The notes under the pieces: generated by a model
The model's database searches: none
Told to the model about the DNA's origin: nothing
The model's input: the letters and a program-made list of their open reading frames with translations, nothing else
Shown: in pieces, positions 42,831 to 51,390 of the stretch
Layout: every line of letters begins with the position of its first letter
Position numbering within the stretch: the stretch's first letter is position 1
Program-made: the position numbers and the translations under genes
Assembly (NCBI GenBank): GCA_008727115.1
Contig: CP044131.1
Coordinates: 1,674,001 to 1,738,000 of the forward strand
Source: Comamonas testosteroni
Lineage (GTDB): Bacteria > Pseudomonadota > Gammaproteobacteria > Burkholderiales > Burkholderiaceae_C
DNA length: 64,000 nucleotides
Direction of reading: 5' to 3'

Positions 42831-44333
42831 TCAATCTTCGCCAGCTTCTTCCTCTTTTTTGTCGCGTGGCAAATTGCGCTTGACCTGAGGGCGCTGCAGT
42901 CGCTGCTCCGGGGCGGCGCTGGGGGTGACGCCCATGGCACGCTGTAGTTGCAGATGGGCGACCAGGCCGCCGGTGGAGGAGTTGGTCAGAGCGAACATGC
43001 CGCCCATGCGCTGCACCGTCTTGTCCACAATCGATAGGCCAAGGCCCGCGCCAGCGGCGGCGGTGCGGGCGGTGTCGCCGCGAAAGAAAGGCTGAATCAG
43101 GCTGGCCAGATGCTCGGGGGGAACGCCGGCACCGTGGTCACGAATGCGGATGATCACCCACTTCTCGCTCTCCTTGGCAATGACATCGACTTGTGTGGTG
43201 TCGGTCGATGGCGTCTTGCCATAGCGTCGGGCATTTTCAAAGAGGTTCGATATCACACGCGCCAGCTCCACCTCGTCGGCCATGACGTACAGGTCTTCGG
43301 GCACATTCATGCTGATCTGCAGCTCGCGGTGGTCTTGCACGGCATAGACACAGGAGGCAATCACGGCATGCAGGTCCACTGGGCTGAGCATGACGCGATG
43401 ATCGGGGCGGGCGTAGTCGAGGAATTTGTCGATGGTGGCGTCCAGCTGCACGATGTCGGCCACCATGTGCTCGCGTGCCACGTCGTCATAGACGCTCATC
43501 TCCGTCTCCAGCCGCAGGCGGGCCAAGGGCGTGCGCAGGTCGTGCGAGATACCGGCCAGCATCACGGCGCGGTCCTGCTCCAGCTTGGCCAACTTTTGTG
43601 CCATGCGGTTGAAGCCGATATTGACCTCACGGATCTCGCTGGTCACGGCTTCTTCGTCGAGCTGGCTGGCATCAAAGTCACCTTCGCGCACGCGATTGGC
43701 TGCATAGGACAGTTGCTTGAGGGGGCGGTTGATCAGTCTTGCTATGGCTGCAGCTCCCACCAGCGACAGCAGGGCCGCCGTAATCAGCCAGATCAGCCAG
43801 GTCTGCCCGCTGGCTGGGGTGAAGCGGGACTTGTCCATCAGCATCCAGTTGCGGTCCCCGTTGATGGTGAAGCCTACCCACAGTCCCGGATCGCCATTGA
43901 CGCTGCGCGCCACCACGGTGCCGTAGCCCAGGCGTCTGGTCAGCTCTTCGGTGAGCTTCTGGCCCAGGGCATTTTGCTCCAGCAGTTCAAAGGAGTCGCC
44001 TGGCTCACGAGGCAGAATGCGCACGCCTTCCTGGTCGGCCATGGTCTTGATCAGGGACACGCGGTTGATGGCGTCCGAGTGCTCCAGTGCCGCGCGGCTG
44101 AGGTTGACCAGGGAGGCGACCTGCTTGGCGGTCTGTAGCGCTCTTGGCTCGAAATCCAGAGACCTGAGGGTTTGCAGCCAGGCCAGAATGCTGCCGACCA
44201 GCAGCAGGGCCAGCAGGCAGAAGGTTCGCCAGAACAGGTTCAGGCCGACGGGAGATCGCGCCGTGCTGCGCCGTTCGTACTCAAGAGGTACGGGGCTGGT
44301 CGCATCGGAGGGCGATGGGTGAAAAGCGCTCAT
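42831..44333 (-). CDS. envZ: EnvZ-like sensor histidine kinase
   Basis: A 500-residue inner-membrane kinase partner of the OmpR-type gene upstream. A first membrane helix (FWRTFCLLALLLVGSILAWL) precedes a periplasmic domain, then a second helix near residue 165, a HAMP domain (INRPLKQLSYAANRVREGDF), the phospho-accepting LAGISHDLRTPLARL, and the ATP-binding NLFENARRYG, DHGAGVPPE and GAGLGLSIV. It probably senses osmotic or envelope conditions by homology. ATG 44333 is chosen over one ten codons upstream. A 150-base gap separates it from ompR. Confidence 0.88.
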   Translation of the reverse strand: MSAFHPSPSDATSPVPLEYERRSTARSPVGLNLFWRTFCLLALLLVGSILAWLQTLRSLDFEPRALQTAKQVASLVNLSRAALEHSDAINRVSLIKTMADQEGVRILPREPGDSFELLEQNALGQKLTEELTRRLGYGTVVARSVNGDPGLWVGFTINGDRNWMLMDKSRFTPASGQTWLIWLITAALLSLVGAAAIARLINRPLKQLSYAANRVREGDFDASQLDEEAVTSEIREVNIGFNRMAQKLAKLEQDRAVMLAGISHDLRTPLARLRLETEMSVYDDVAREHMVADIVQLDATIDKFLDYARPDHRVMLSPVDLHAVIASCVYAVQDHRELQISMNVPEDLYVMADEVELARVISNLFENARRYGKTPSTDTTQVDVIAKESEKWVIIRIRDHGAGVPPEHLASLIQPFFRGDTARTAAAGAGLGLSIVDKTVQRMGGMFALTNSSTGGLVAHLQLQRAMGVTPSAAPEQRLQRPQVKRNLPRDKKEEEAGED

Positions 44334-44482
44334 GAGCAGCAATAGAGAAAAAACTGAACCCAAGCCTACGCCGAATTCGGGTGGCGCGAGTTACGGGTTG
44401 TCCAAAAGTGCATGCTTTGTTGCAGGCATTGAAAACGCAGCAAGCCGCACAAAGGGCGGCTTGTCATCGTGGCGGACGTGAA

Positions 44483-45214
44483 TCAGTTCATGCCATCTGG
44501 CACAAAGACATAACCGACGCCCCAGACGGTCTGAATGTAGCGGGGTGCGGCGGCATCTTCTTCGATCAGCTTGCGCAGGCGCGAGACTTGCACGTCCAGG
44601 CTGCGGTCAAAGGGCTCGAATTCACGGCCACGGGCCAGCAGGGCCAGCTTTTCGCGCGACAGCGGCTGGCGTGGGTGGCGCACCAGGGCCTTGAGCATGG
44701 CGAACTCGCCGGTGGTCAGCGGCAGCTCTTCGCCATTTTTTTGCAGTACACGTGTGCCCAGGTCAAAGGTGAAGGGGCCAAAGCTGACCACTTCGTTGTC
44801 ACCCGAGGGGGCTCCGGGAGCTTCCTGCGGAGGGCGGCGGCGCAGCACGGCATGGATACGTGCCAGCAGCTCGCGGGGATTGAAGGGCTTGCCCAGATAG
44901 TCGTCGGCGCCCACTTCCAGGCCCACGATGCGGTCCACATCTTCGCCCTTGGCGGTCAGCATGATGATGGGGGTACGGTCGTTGGCTGAGCGCAGACGGC
45001 GGCAAATCGACAGGCCGTCTTCACCGGGCATCATCAGGTCGAGCACGATCAGATCTACCGTCTCGCGCAGCAGAATGCGGTTCAGCGCCTTGCCGTCTTC
45101 GGCAATCATGATCTCGAAGCCTTCTTGCGTCAGATAGCGGCGCAGCAGATCACGGATGCGGGCATCGTCGTCCACCACGAGGATCTTGTCAGTACGGTTG
45201 TTCGTCGTTGCCAT
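44483..45214 (-). CDS. ompR: OmpR-family response regulator
   Basis: A 243-residue response regulator. The receiver domain has KILVVDDDARIRDLLRRYL and the phospho-acceptor in LIVLDLMMPGEDGLS, with conserved K in DDYLGKPFNPRE. The C-terminal winged helix has LTTGEFAMLKALVRHP and DVQVSRLRKLIEED. High similarity of the receiver and the adjacent EnvZ-like kinase support the OmpR name. The 312-base divergent region upstream has two GTAACA-type sites, which suggests autoregulation. Confidence 0.9.
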   Translation of the reverse strand: MATTNNRTDKILVVDDDARIRDLLRRYLTQEGFEIMIAEDGKALNRILLRETVDLIVLDLMMPGEDGLSICRRLRSANDRTPIIMLTAKGEDVDRIVGLEVGADDYLGKPFNPRELLARIHAVLRRRPPQEAPGAPSGDNEVVSFGPFTFDLGTRVLQKNGEELPLTTGEFAMLKALVRHPRQPLSREKLALLARGREFEPFDRSLDVQVSRLRKLIEEDAAAPRYIQTVWGVGYVFVPDGMN

Positions 45215-45526
45215 GATCGTCCTTGTCGATTTATTTGTAACAGGGCTATTGTTGTCGTTGCCGGAAAAAAATCCAGCGAAATTTGCTGATATTTTGCCAG
45301 TTGTTACGAATGTTGCGTTTGTTGATGGGACGATAAATGTTTCTTTGAAAGTTTTTCACCATTGAATTGGCTATTTGTTGCTAGCATTGTTCTGTTTTTG
45401 TTGTGAGTAATTGATGTTCGCGCATGAGACCGGCCCGCTGACTGGCGACCTTCCCGGAAGGCTTGGGTGTAGCAGCGCGTCTCGTGTGTATCTGTGTAGG
45501 TGATTTCTTTTCCAGAGGTGAAGCAT
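45215..45526. promoter_or_regulatory. Divergent ompR / SIMPL-protein control region
   Basis: A 312-base AT-rich gap with no gene. TTTATTTGTAACA at 45230-45242 and its inverted counterpart GTAACAA (minus strand, 45300-45306) resemble the GTAACA half of OmpR boxes as known in E. coli. They could mediate autoregulation of ompR, and perhaps control of the SIMPL gene. Assignment is by eye only. Confidence 0.4.
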
Positions 45527-46285
45527 ATGAAGCAGCTCTTCAAACCCGTGACCACTCAGGCATCACGACTTCCTGCGATGACCGCTCTGGTGGCGGCCGC
45601 CTTGATGGTCGGGCACGCTCAGGCGCAAAACGCGGGTGCCAAAGAGGTGCAGCGCCTGGCCAATGTGGTGCAGCTTTCTGCCGATGGCTCTGTGGAGGTG
45701 CGCCAGGACTGGATGACGGCCACGCTTTCCGTGTCCAAAGATGGACGCGATGCGGCCACCGTGCAGGCACAGTTGCAGAAGATCGTCGACGCAGCCATGA
45801 GCGTGCTGCGTGCCGAGGCACAGGGCGGCAAGCTGGAGTTCAACAGCGGCAACTTCTCCATCTCGCCGCGCTATGGCAGCAATTCAAAGATCGAGGGCTG
45901 GCAAGGGCAGGCCGAGGTTGTGCTGCAAGGGCGTGACTTTGTGCGCATTACGCAGGCCGCTGCCAAGGTGCCTGACATGACGCTGGCGAGCATGGGCTTC
46001 AGCCTGTCGCGCGAGGCCAGAGAGAAAGTGGAGGGCGAGGCACAGGCCAAGGCTATCGAGAACTTCCGTCAGCGTGCCTCGGCGATTTCCAAGAGCTTCG
46101 GCTTTGCGGGCTACAGCCTGCGCGAGGTTGCGGTCAACAGCAGTGGCAGCTCGGTCAGGCCCATGCCTCGACCTCGCATGGCTGCCATGAGCAAGAGCAG
46201 CTATGCCGACGCTGCTCCTGTGGCAGTCGAGGCCGGGCGTGCTGAAGTCGTTGTCAGCGTGGGAGGCTCGATTCAGATGCAGTAA
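45527..46285 (+). CDS. SIMPL (DUF541) domain periplasmic protein
   Basis: A 252-residue secreted protein with a SIMPL/DUF541 domain, as in E. coli YggE. The signal peptide ends GHAQA-QN. The mature part opens VVQLSADGSVEVRQDWMTAT. The C-terminal half has KAIENFRQRASAISKSFGFA, then GYSLREVAVNSSG. Relatives are linked to lower oxidative stress, but the mechanism is unknown. ATG 45527 follows GAGGTGAAGC and is preferred over ATG 45500. It lies divergent from ompR. Confidence 0.85.
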   Translation: MKQLFKPVTTQASRLPAMTALVAAALMVGHAQAQNAGAKEVQRLANVVQLSADGSVEVRQDWMTATLSVSKDGRDAATVQAQLQKIVDAAMSVLRAEAQGGKLEFNSGNFSISPRYGSNSKIEGWQGQAEVVLQGRDFVRITQAAAKVPDMTLASMGFSLSREAREKVEGEAQAKAIENFRQRASAISKSFGFAGYSLREVAVNSSGSSVRPMPRPRMAAMSKSSYADAAPVAVEAGRAEVVVSVGGSIQMQ

Positions 46286-46315
46286 GCCTGCATCTATTGC
46301 CATGGCTTCAAAAAA

Positions 46316-46337
46316 AGGAGCTGCTTGCGCAGCTCCT
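46316..46337. terminator. Bidirectional terminator between SIMPL gene and bdhA
   Basis: AGGAGCTGC-TTGC-GCAGCTCCT with AAAAAA on the left and TTTTT on the right. Confidence 0.85.
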
Positions 46338-46359
46338 TTTTGACTTTCAGCAAACTTCT

Positions 46360-46410
46360 TGCTTGAAATCTAGGTAGAGAAGGCGCTAGCTGCTATGAAA
46401 TTGATAAAGT
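46360..46410 (-). repeat. Dispersed repeat copy near bdhA 3' end
   Basis: Minus strand: ATTTCATAGCAGCTAGCGCC, TTCTCTACCTAGATTTCAAG. TAGCAGCTAGCGCC is the left half of the family. The right half is diverged. Confidence 0.45.
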
Positions 46411-46436
46411 TCTACAGCTGAGTGGCGCTGAGTGGA

Positions 46437-47225
46437 TTACTGAGCGGTCCAGCCGCCATCCATGTTCCAGGCCACGCCGCGCACATTGTTGGCGGCGCTG
46501 GAGCAGAAGAAGGCGGCCAGCTCGCCCAGTTCCTCGGGCGTGGTGAACTGTTGAGAGGGCTCTTTTTCGCCCAGTAAAAGCTTGGTTGCCTCTTCGTTGC
46601 TGATGCCCTGAGCGGCCGCCTTGGCGTCCACCTGCTTTTGCACCAGCGGCGTCAGCACCCAGCCGGGGCAGATCGCGTTGCAGGTGATGCCCGTGGTGGC
46701 ATTCTCCAGTGCCGTAACCTTGGTCAGCCCGACGATGCCGTGCTTGGCGGCGACGTAGGCCGACTTTTCGGCAGAGCCGACCAGTCCATGCACGGAGGCC
46801 ACATTGATGATGCGGCCCCAGTTGGCCTGCTGCATGGCGGGCAGTGCCAGGCGGGTGGTGTGGAAGGCGCTGCTCAGGTTGATTGCGAGGATGGCATCCC
46901 ACTTCTCCACGGGGAAGTCCTGAACCTTTGCCACATGCTGAATGCCTGCGTTGTTGACCAGGATGTCGACGCGGCCAAACTCTGAGGCGGCGTACTGCAT
47001 CATGGCCTCGATGTCGGCAGCCTTGCTCATGTCGGCGCCGTGGTAGCCAACTTTGATCCCGGCCTCCTTGCCTGCTTGCTGAACCTGAGCGCGTGGTCCG
47101 TCCACGTCTCCAAAACCGTTCAAAACGATATGGGCGCCCTGACGTGCCAGAGCCATTGCAATACCGAGGCCGATTCCGCTGGTCGATCCTGTCACGAGCG
47201 CGGTTTTGCCTTTCAACATGGACAT
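46437..47225 (-). CDS. bdhA: D-3-hydroxybutyrate dehydrogenase
   Basis: A 262-residue short-chain dehydrogenase. NAD-binding loop TGSTSGIGLGIAMALARQG, NNAGIQHVAKVQDFPVEKWD, catalytic SAYVAAKHGIVGLTK (Tyr and Lys), and the family's ICPGWVLTPLVQKQVD and FTTPEELGELAAFFCS match 3-hydroxybutyrate dehydrogenases. It converts hydroxybutyrate from polyhydroxybutyrate breakdown to acetoacetate. Starts at 47225 or 47219. It is divergent from an alpha/beta hydrolase gene, with about 70 bases between. Confidence 0.9.
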   Translation of the reverse strand: MSMLKGKTALVTGSTSGIGLGIAMALARQGAHIVLNGFGDVDGPRAQVQQAGKEAGIKVGYHGADMSKAADIEAMMQYAASEFGRVDILVNNAGIQHVAKVQDFPVEKWDAILAINLSSAFHTTRLALPAMQQANWGRIINVASVHGLVGSAEKSAYVAAKHGIVGLTKVTALENATTGITCNAICPGWVLTPLVQKQVDAKAAAQGISNEEATKLLLGEKEPSQQFTTPEELGELAAFFCSSAANNVRGVAWNMDGGWTAQ

Positions 47226-47295
47226 ACGAGGTCTCCGAATGAATTACGATGCGACGACAGCCATTATCAGCCTCGGCCTTGAAAGCGCGCTCTCC

Positions 47296-48312
47296 ATGAA
47301 TCAACCTACGCTGAATTACGTATCGTGTCCCGGAGCTGCAGCCATGGCTCCCAGCTGGGCCAGCGCTCAGCGTCGTCAGCAGACTGAGGCCCAGCCCGAA
47401 GGCACGCACCGCATGGCCTACTGGGAGTGGAACAACACCGGCAACCCACAGCATCCCCATGTCATCGTCTGCGTGCACGGGCTGTCGCGCCAGGGGCGTG
47501 ATTTTGATGTGCTGGCTGCACAGCTCAGCCGCTTTGCCCGTGTGATCTGCCCCGATGTGGTGGGGCGCGGCGAGAGCGACTGGCTGGCAGACCCCATGGG
47601 CTATCAAGTGCCTTTGTACGCGGCCGATATGCTGGCGCTGCTGGCTCAGCTGCACGCACAGGCCCCTGTTGCAACACTGGACTGGATCGGCACCAGCATG
47701 GGAGGGCTGATTGGCATGGCCTTGCTGGGACAGCCGGGTCTGCCGCTGCCTGTGTCGCCTGGCAAGCTGGTTCTCAATGACGTGGGGCCAGCCATTGAAT
47801 GGGGAGCACTGGAGCGCATTGGTTCTTATGTTGGAAAAGGCTTGCACTTTCCCAACTTTGATAGTGCTGCTGCCGCGATGCGCTTGATATCTGAGGGGTT
47901 TGGCCCACATACCGACGAGCAGTGGAGCCAGCTTTCTTTGGCAATGGTCAAGCCAGATACCGAGGCAGGAGTGGTGCTGCACTACGACCCCCGCATTGCG
48001 GCACCCATGGCACAAATGACGCGTGAAATGGCACAGGCAGGCGAAGCCTTGCTCTGGCAGCTCTACGATCAGATCAAGGCACAAGTCTTGCTTATCCGAG
48101 GCGCTGAAAGCGACCTGCTGTCACGGCGCACCGCGCAGGCAATGGGGGAGCGTGGGCCGAGGGCGTTTTGCACGGAGTTGCAGGGCGTGGGACATGCGCC
48201 CACTCTGGTGGTTCCTGGGCAGGTGGCTTTGGTTCGACAATTTTTGCAAGGGGATAGTGGGCTGCCGGCAAGCATGAGCCTTGCGCAGCAAGCTCAAGAG
48301 GAAGCTGAATGA
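47296..48312 (+). CDS. Alpha/beta hydrolase
   Basis: A 338-residue alpha/beta-fold hydrolase. HPHVIVCVHGLSRQGRDFDV gives the oxyanion-hole region, DWIGTSMGGLIGMALLG carries the nucleophile elbow (GTSMGG), and ELQGVGHAPTLV near the C-terminus has the catalytic histidine. The substrate is unknown. The divergent bdhA makes a (hydroxy)ester or oligomer of hydroxybutyrate a speculative option. The start is uncertain: ATG 47296 leaves room for a promoter, while ATG 47239 has a better GAGG ribosome site. It overlaps relA by four bases. Confidence 0.8.
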   Translation: MNQPTLNYVSCPGAAAMAPSWASAQRRQQTEAQPEGTHRMAYWEWNNTGNPQHPHVIVCVHGLSRQGRDFDVLAAQLSRFARVICPDVVGRGESDWLADPMGYQVPLYAADMLALLAQLHAQAPVATLDWIGTSMGGLIGMALLGQPGLPLPVSPGKLVLNDVGPAIEWGALERIGSYVGKGLHFPNFDSAAAAMRLISEGFGPHTDEQWSQLSLAMVKPDTEAGVVLHYDPRIAAPMAQMTREMAQAGEALLWQLYDQIKAQVLLIRGAESDLLSRRTAQAMGERGPRAFCTELQGVGHAPTLVVPGQVALVRQFLQGDSGLPASMSLAQQAQEEAE

Positions 48313-50540
48313 AGACCAGCGATATCGCAAACACAGTCTCAGACGCCGCACCCAAGATCACGGCTCCGACGCCACATCTGATTACCGCCACGGCTGAAGT
48401 GCTGCCAGGCCAGGCCAATGCACTGGTGCGGGCTCGCGCTTTTGCCGAGCCTTTGATTGCTGGCGAAGTCATGGAAACCGGGGAGAACACCCTGGCCCAT
48501 GCGGATGCCGTGGCGGCCATTCTCAAGAAGATCGGTGGCTCCGAGATCATGCAGGCAGCCATCTATCTGGTGCATGCCAGCGTGCATCTGAACAAGCCTC
48601 AGGAAGTGATTGCCAAGGCCTTTGGCGATAACTTTGCCACCCTGGCGGTAGAGACGATCAAGCTCATACGCGTGCAGCAGCAGGCGCGGGATGCCGAGCT
48701 GAGCACCCAGCATGTGGATGGAGTGGCAACCCAGACCGAAAACGTGCGCAAGATGCTGTTGGGCTTCTCACGTGACCTGAGAGTGGTGCTGCTGCGACTG
48801 GCTTCACGCCTGCAGACGCTGCGCTACTACGCAGCGGAAAAAAGCCCAGTCTCCCCCAGCATTGCGCGTGAAGCGCTGTATGTATTTGCGCCGCTGGCCA
48901 ACCGGCTGGGCATCTGGCAGATCAAGTGGGAGCTGGAAGATCTGGCTTTTCGATTTCTGGAGCCGGACACTTATCGCCAGATCGCACGCCTGCTCGATGA
49001 AAAACGGGTCGAGCGCGAAGCCTATATGGAGCAAATGCGTGCGCGTCTAGAGGCCGATCTGCGGGCCCATAGCATCAGTGCTTCTGTCCAGGGCCGGCCC
49101 AAGCACATCTACAGCATCGTCAAGAAGATGCGTGGCAAGTCACTGAGCTTTGATCAGCTGTTTGATATCCGGGCCATGCGCGTCATCGTGCCTACGGTCA
49201 AAGATTGCTATGCGGCCTTGTCCTGGGTGCATGAGCAGTTCACGCCACTGGAAAAGGAGTTTGACGACTACATTGCCAAGCCCAAGCCGAATGGCTATCA
49301 GTCGCTGCACACCGTGGTGCGTGACGAAACCGGTCGCACCATAGAAATCCAGATTCGTACGCAAGCCATGCATGACCACGCCGAGCATGGTGTGGCAGCG
49401 CACTGGGCCTATAAGGAAGCGGGCACCAAGGGGTATGCGGGGGTGACGGCCTCCAGTGAATACGACGCCAAGATTGCCGTGCTGCGCCAATTGCTGGCCT
49501 GGGGCAATGATCTGACGGGGTCTGCCCAGCGTGGCTTGTTTGAAGATCGCATCTATGTGCTCACACCCGATGCAGCCGTGATCGAGCTGCCGCAAGGTGC
49601 CACACCGGTGGACTTTGCTTACTCGGTGCACACCAGCCTGGGTCATCGCTGCCGTGGTGCACGGGTAGACGGCGCCATGGTGCCGCTCAACACTCCGCTG
49701 GAGAGCGGTCAGACCGTAGAGATCAATACAGCCAAGGAAGACAGGCCCTCGCGCGACTGGCTCAATGCCGATCTGGGCTACTTGGTCAGCAACCGTGCCA
49801 AGGCCAAAGTACGGGCCTGGTTTAATGCCCAGGCTACGCATGAAACCGTCTCACGCGGGCGGGAAGCCGTAGAGAAGCTGCTGCAAAGAGAGGGCAAGAC
49901 GGCGGTCAAGCTGGAAGAGCTGGCTGCTCAGCTTGGTTTTAAGTCTGCAGAGGCGCTGTTTGAAGTGGTCGGCAAGGACGAATACTCGCTGCGCAATATC
50001 GAGGTCGTGCTGCGTCCCAGTGAAGAGGAGCCCGAGGAAGACGCTTTCACACCGGTGCGCAAGGCGAGAAGCCATGACTCTTCACGCAGTGGCGTACTGG
50101 TCGTTGGCGTGGACTCGCTCATGACCCAGTTGGCCAAGTGCTGCAAACCTGCACCGCCGGATGACATCGCTGGCTTTGTGACCCGTGGCAAGGGAGTGAG
50201 CGTGCATCGTTGCGATTGCTCCAACTTTCGCGAGATGAAGGCCAAGAACCCCGAGCGCGTCATCGAGGTGGATTGGGGAAAAACAAAGCATGTGGACAAG
50301 GGGGGGCCGGTCTACCCCGTAGATGTGGCTGTCGAAGCTGCTGACCGCCAAGGGCTGCTTCGAGATATTTCGGATGTGTTCGCACGCGAGAAAACCAATG
50401 TCATTGGAGTTCAGACTCAGTCCGTCAAGGGCACAGCATGGATGACCTTTACCGTGGAAGTGTCCGACTCTGGTCGTTTGAACAAGGTGCTGGGCATTGT
50501 GGCCAATGTCTCTGGGGTGCGCTCTGCGAGAAGACGCTGA
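48309..50540 (+). CDS. relA: RelA-type (p)ppGpp synthetase
   Basis: A 743-residue RelA/SpoT-family protein. The hydrolase domain is degenerate: where active enzymes have an HD pair, this reads AIYLVHASVHLNK. The synthetase domain has EFDDYIAKPKPNGYQSLHT with the acidic EXDD loop (residues 317-320) typical of synthetase-only RelA. TGS (about 405-465), zinc-finger-like (CCKPAPPDDIAG) and ACT domains follow. It therefore makes ppGpp on stalled ribosomes and probably cannot degrade it. A SpoT elsewhere is expected. It is coupled to the upstream hydrolase gene by ATGA. Confidence 0.93.
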   Translation: MKTSDIANTVSDAAPKITAPTPHLITATAEVLPGQANALVRARAFAEPLIAGEVMETGENTLAHADAVAAILKKIGGSEIMQAAIYLVHASVHLNKPQEVIAKAFGDNFATLAVETIKLIRVQQQARDAELSTQHVDGVATQTENVRKMLLGFSRDLRVVLLRLASRLQTLRYYAAEKSPVSPSIAREALYVFAPLANRLGIWQIKWELEDLAFRFLEPDTYRQIARLLDEKRVEREAYMEQMRARLEADLRAHSISASVQGRPKHIYSIVKKMRGKSLSFDQLFDIRAMRVIVPTVKDCYAALSWVHEQFTPLEKEFDDYIAKPKPNGYQSLHTVVRDETGRTIEIQIRTQAMHDHAEHGVAAHWAYKEAGTKGYAGVTASSEYDAKIAVLRQLLAWGNDLTGSAQRGLFEDRIYVLTPDAAVIELPQGATPVDFAYSVHTSLGHRCRGARVDGAMVPLNTPLESGQTVEINTAKEDRPSRDWLNADLGYLVSNRAKAKVRAWFNAQATHETVSRGREAVEKLLQREGKTAVKLEELAAQLGFKSAEALFEVVGKDEYSLRNIEVVLRPSEEEPEEDAFTPVRKARSHDSSRSGVLVVGVDSLMTQLAKCCKPAPPDDIAGFVTRGKGVSVHRCDCSNFREMKAKNPERVIEVDWGKTKHVDKGGPVYPVDVAVEAADRQGLLRDISDVFAREKTNVIGVQTQSVKGTAWMTFTVEVSDSGRLNKVLGIVANVSGVRSARRR

Positions 50541-50615
50541 TGCAAGTCTTGACGGTGGAGAGTGGCTGTAGATGGCAAGAAAGTTTTAGCTCTCAAAAAA
50601 TGAGTGAAAAACCCA

Positions 50616-50624
50616 TGCTACAAT
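50616..50624 (+). promoter_or_regulatory. Extended -10 promoter for tRNA-Val
   Basis: TGCTACAAT gives an extended -10 about 22 bases before the tRNA 5' end. The region 17 bases upstream (AAAAAT) is a poor -35, which an extended -10 can tolerate. Confidence 0.4.
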
Positions 50625-50645
50625 TGCTTCATCGAACAGAACAAC

Positions 50646-50722
50646 AGGCGCGTAGCTCAGCTGGTTAGAGCACCACCTTGACATGGTGGGGGTCGTTGGT
50701 TCGAGTCCAATCGCGCCTACCA
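50646..50722 (+). tRNA. tRNA-Val(GAC)
   Basis: A complete 77-nt cloverleaf: acceptor stem AGGCGCG / CGCGCCT, D arm GCTC-AGCTGGTTA-GAGC, anticodon stem CCACC / GGTGG around TTGACAT with anticodon GAC, T arm TTGG-TTCGAGT-CCAA, and encoded ACCA end. It reads GTC/GTT valine codons. The chromosome-like gene order stops here and accessory DNA with insertion sequences begins just downstream, so it is a candidate integration site for a genomic island. Confidence 0.95.
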
Positions 50723-50756
50723 AATATCGCAAGTAAAACCAGAGCTTGCAGCAAAA

Positions 50757-50778
50757 ATGCCCGCTAACAAGCGGGCAT
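50757..50778 (+). terminator. Rho-independent terminator after tRNA-Val
   Basis: ATGCCCGC-TAACAA-GCGGGCAT followed by TTTTT. It ends the tRNA transcript. Confidence 0.85.
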
Positions 50779-51390
50779 TTTTGTTTGTTCAGTACGGAGC
50801 AAGTACGAAAAATATTCCCGGATTTGGGTACTCTCAAATGCGTATTTTTCAGCACAAATAGTATTGCGTATACATACCACGCAGCCGCTTTCATACTGCT
50901 TGCACTTGAAACCAGCAATAAGAGCGGTGCCTAGCCGGCTTAGTGAGCAATTTCCGCATTAGATTGATTTCGGTTGGTCACTTCAGAATGATGAACGACT
51001 GTTGTTGACAAGCAGTCATGCGTGGAAGCTGAGTTGATGCGCACTTCTTTCTTGATTTCTGGAATGCACTTTTGTGCACTCGCGGACTTCCTCATAAGCT
51101 CAAAAGATCAACCAAGTAAATCTTGCTGTCCATGGGTATTTCACTTTGAGCGCTGCATAGCAACTCTTGCCCTTCAAATTCTGTCGAGAGGCTTCAGAGA
51201 AAATAGTGCACTCATCTCGTAAGACTGTCTCTGGGCGCACTTAGGTGCGATTAAATTCGATCAAATGGCGCTGGTTGCTCCTCTTCGTGGACAGATCTTG
51301 GCCGATATCAATTCTTATTTTGAGCAGGGTGCTGTCCCTCATGAATGTGATACGTGAGGGGTATGCAGAGCACCCTACAGCAGCCTATGG
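50779..51390. other. Accessory intergenic region, no gene recognised
   Basis: About 610 bases of lower-GC sequence at the left edge of the accessory region. Short open frames exist in it, but none has a convincing ribosome site or recognisable protein. No integrase remnant or copy of the tRNA 3' end is visible here. Confidence 0.5.

Noticed and set aside
46393-48084. A 563-codon frame on the minus strand around bdhA and the hydrolase gene
   Set aside because: It crosses two divergent genes in shadow frames, and the real bdhA reading is in another frame with intact motifs.
50586-50918. A minus-strand frame covering tRNA-Val
   Set aside because: Part of it (GAIGLEPTTPTMSRW) is the familiar mistranslation of a tRNA gene antisense strand, so it is not a protein.
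50779-51390. Possible integrase remnant or att copy near tRNA-Val
   Set aside because: No tyrosine-recombinase motif and no repeat of the tRNA 3' end could be found here.
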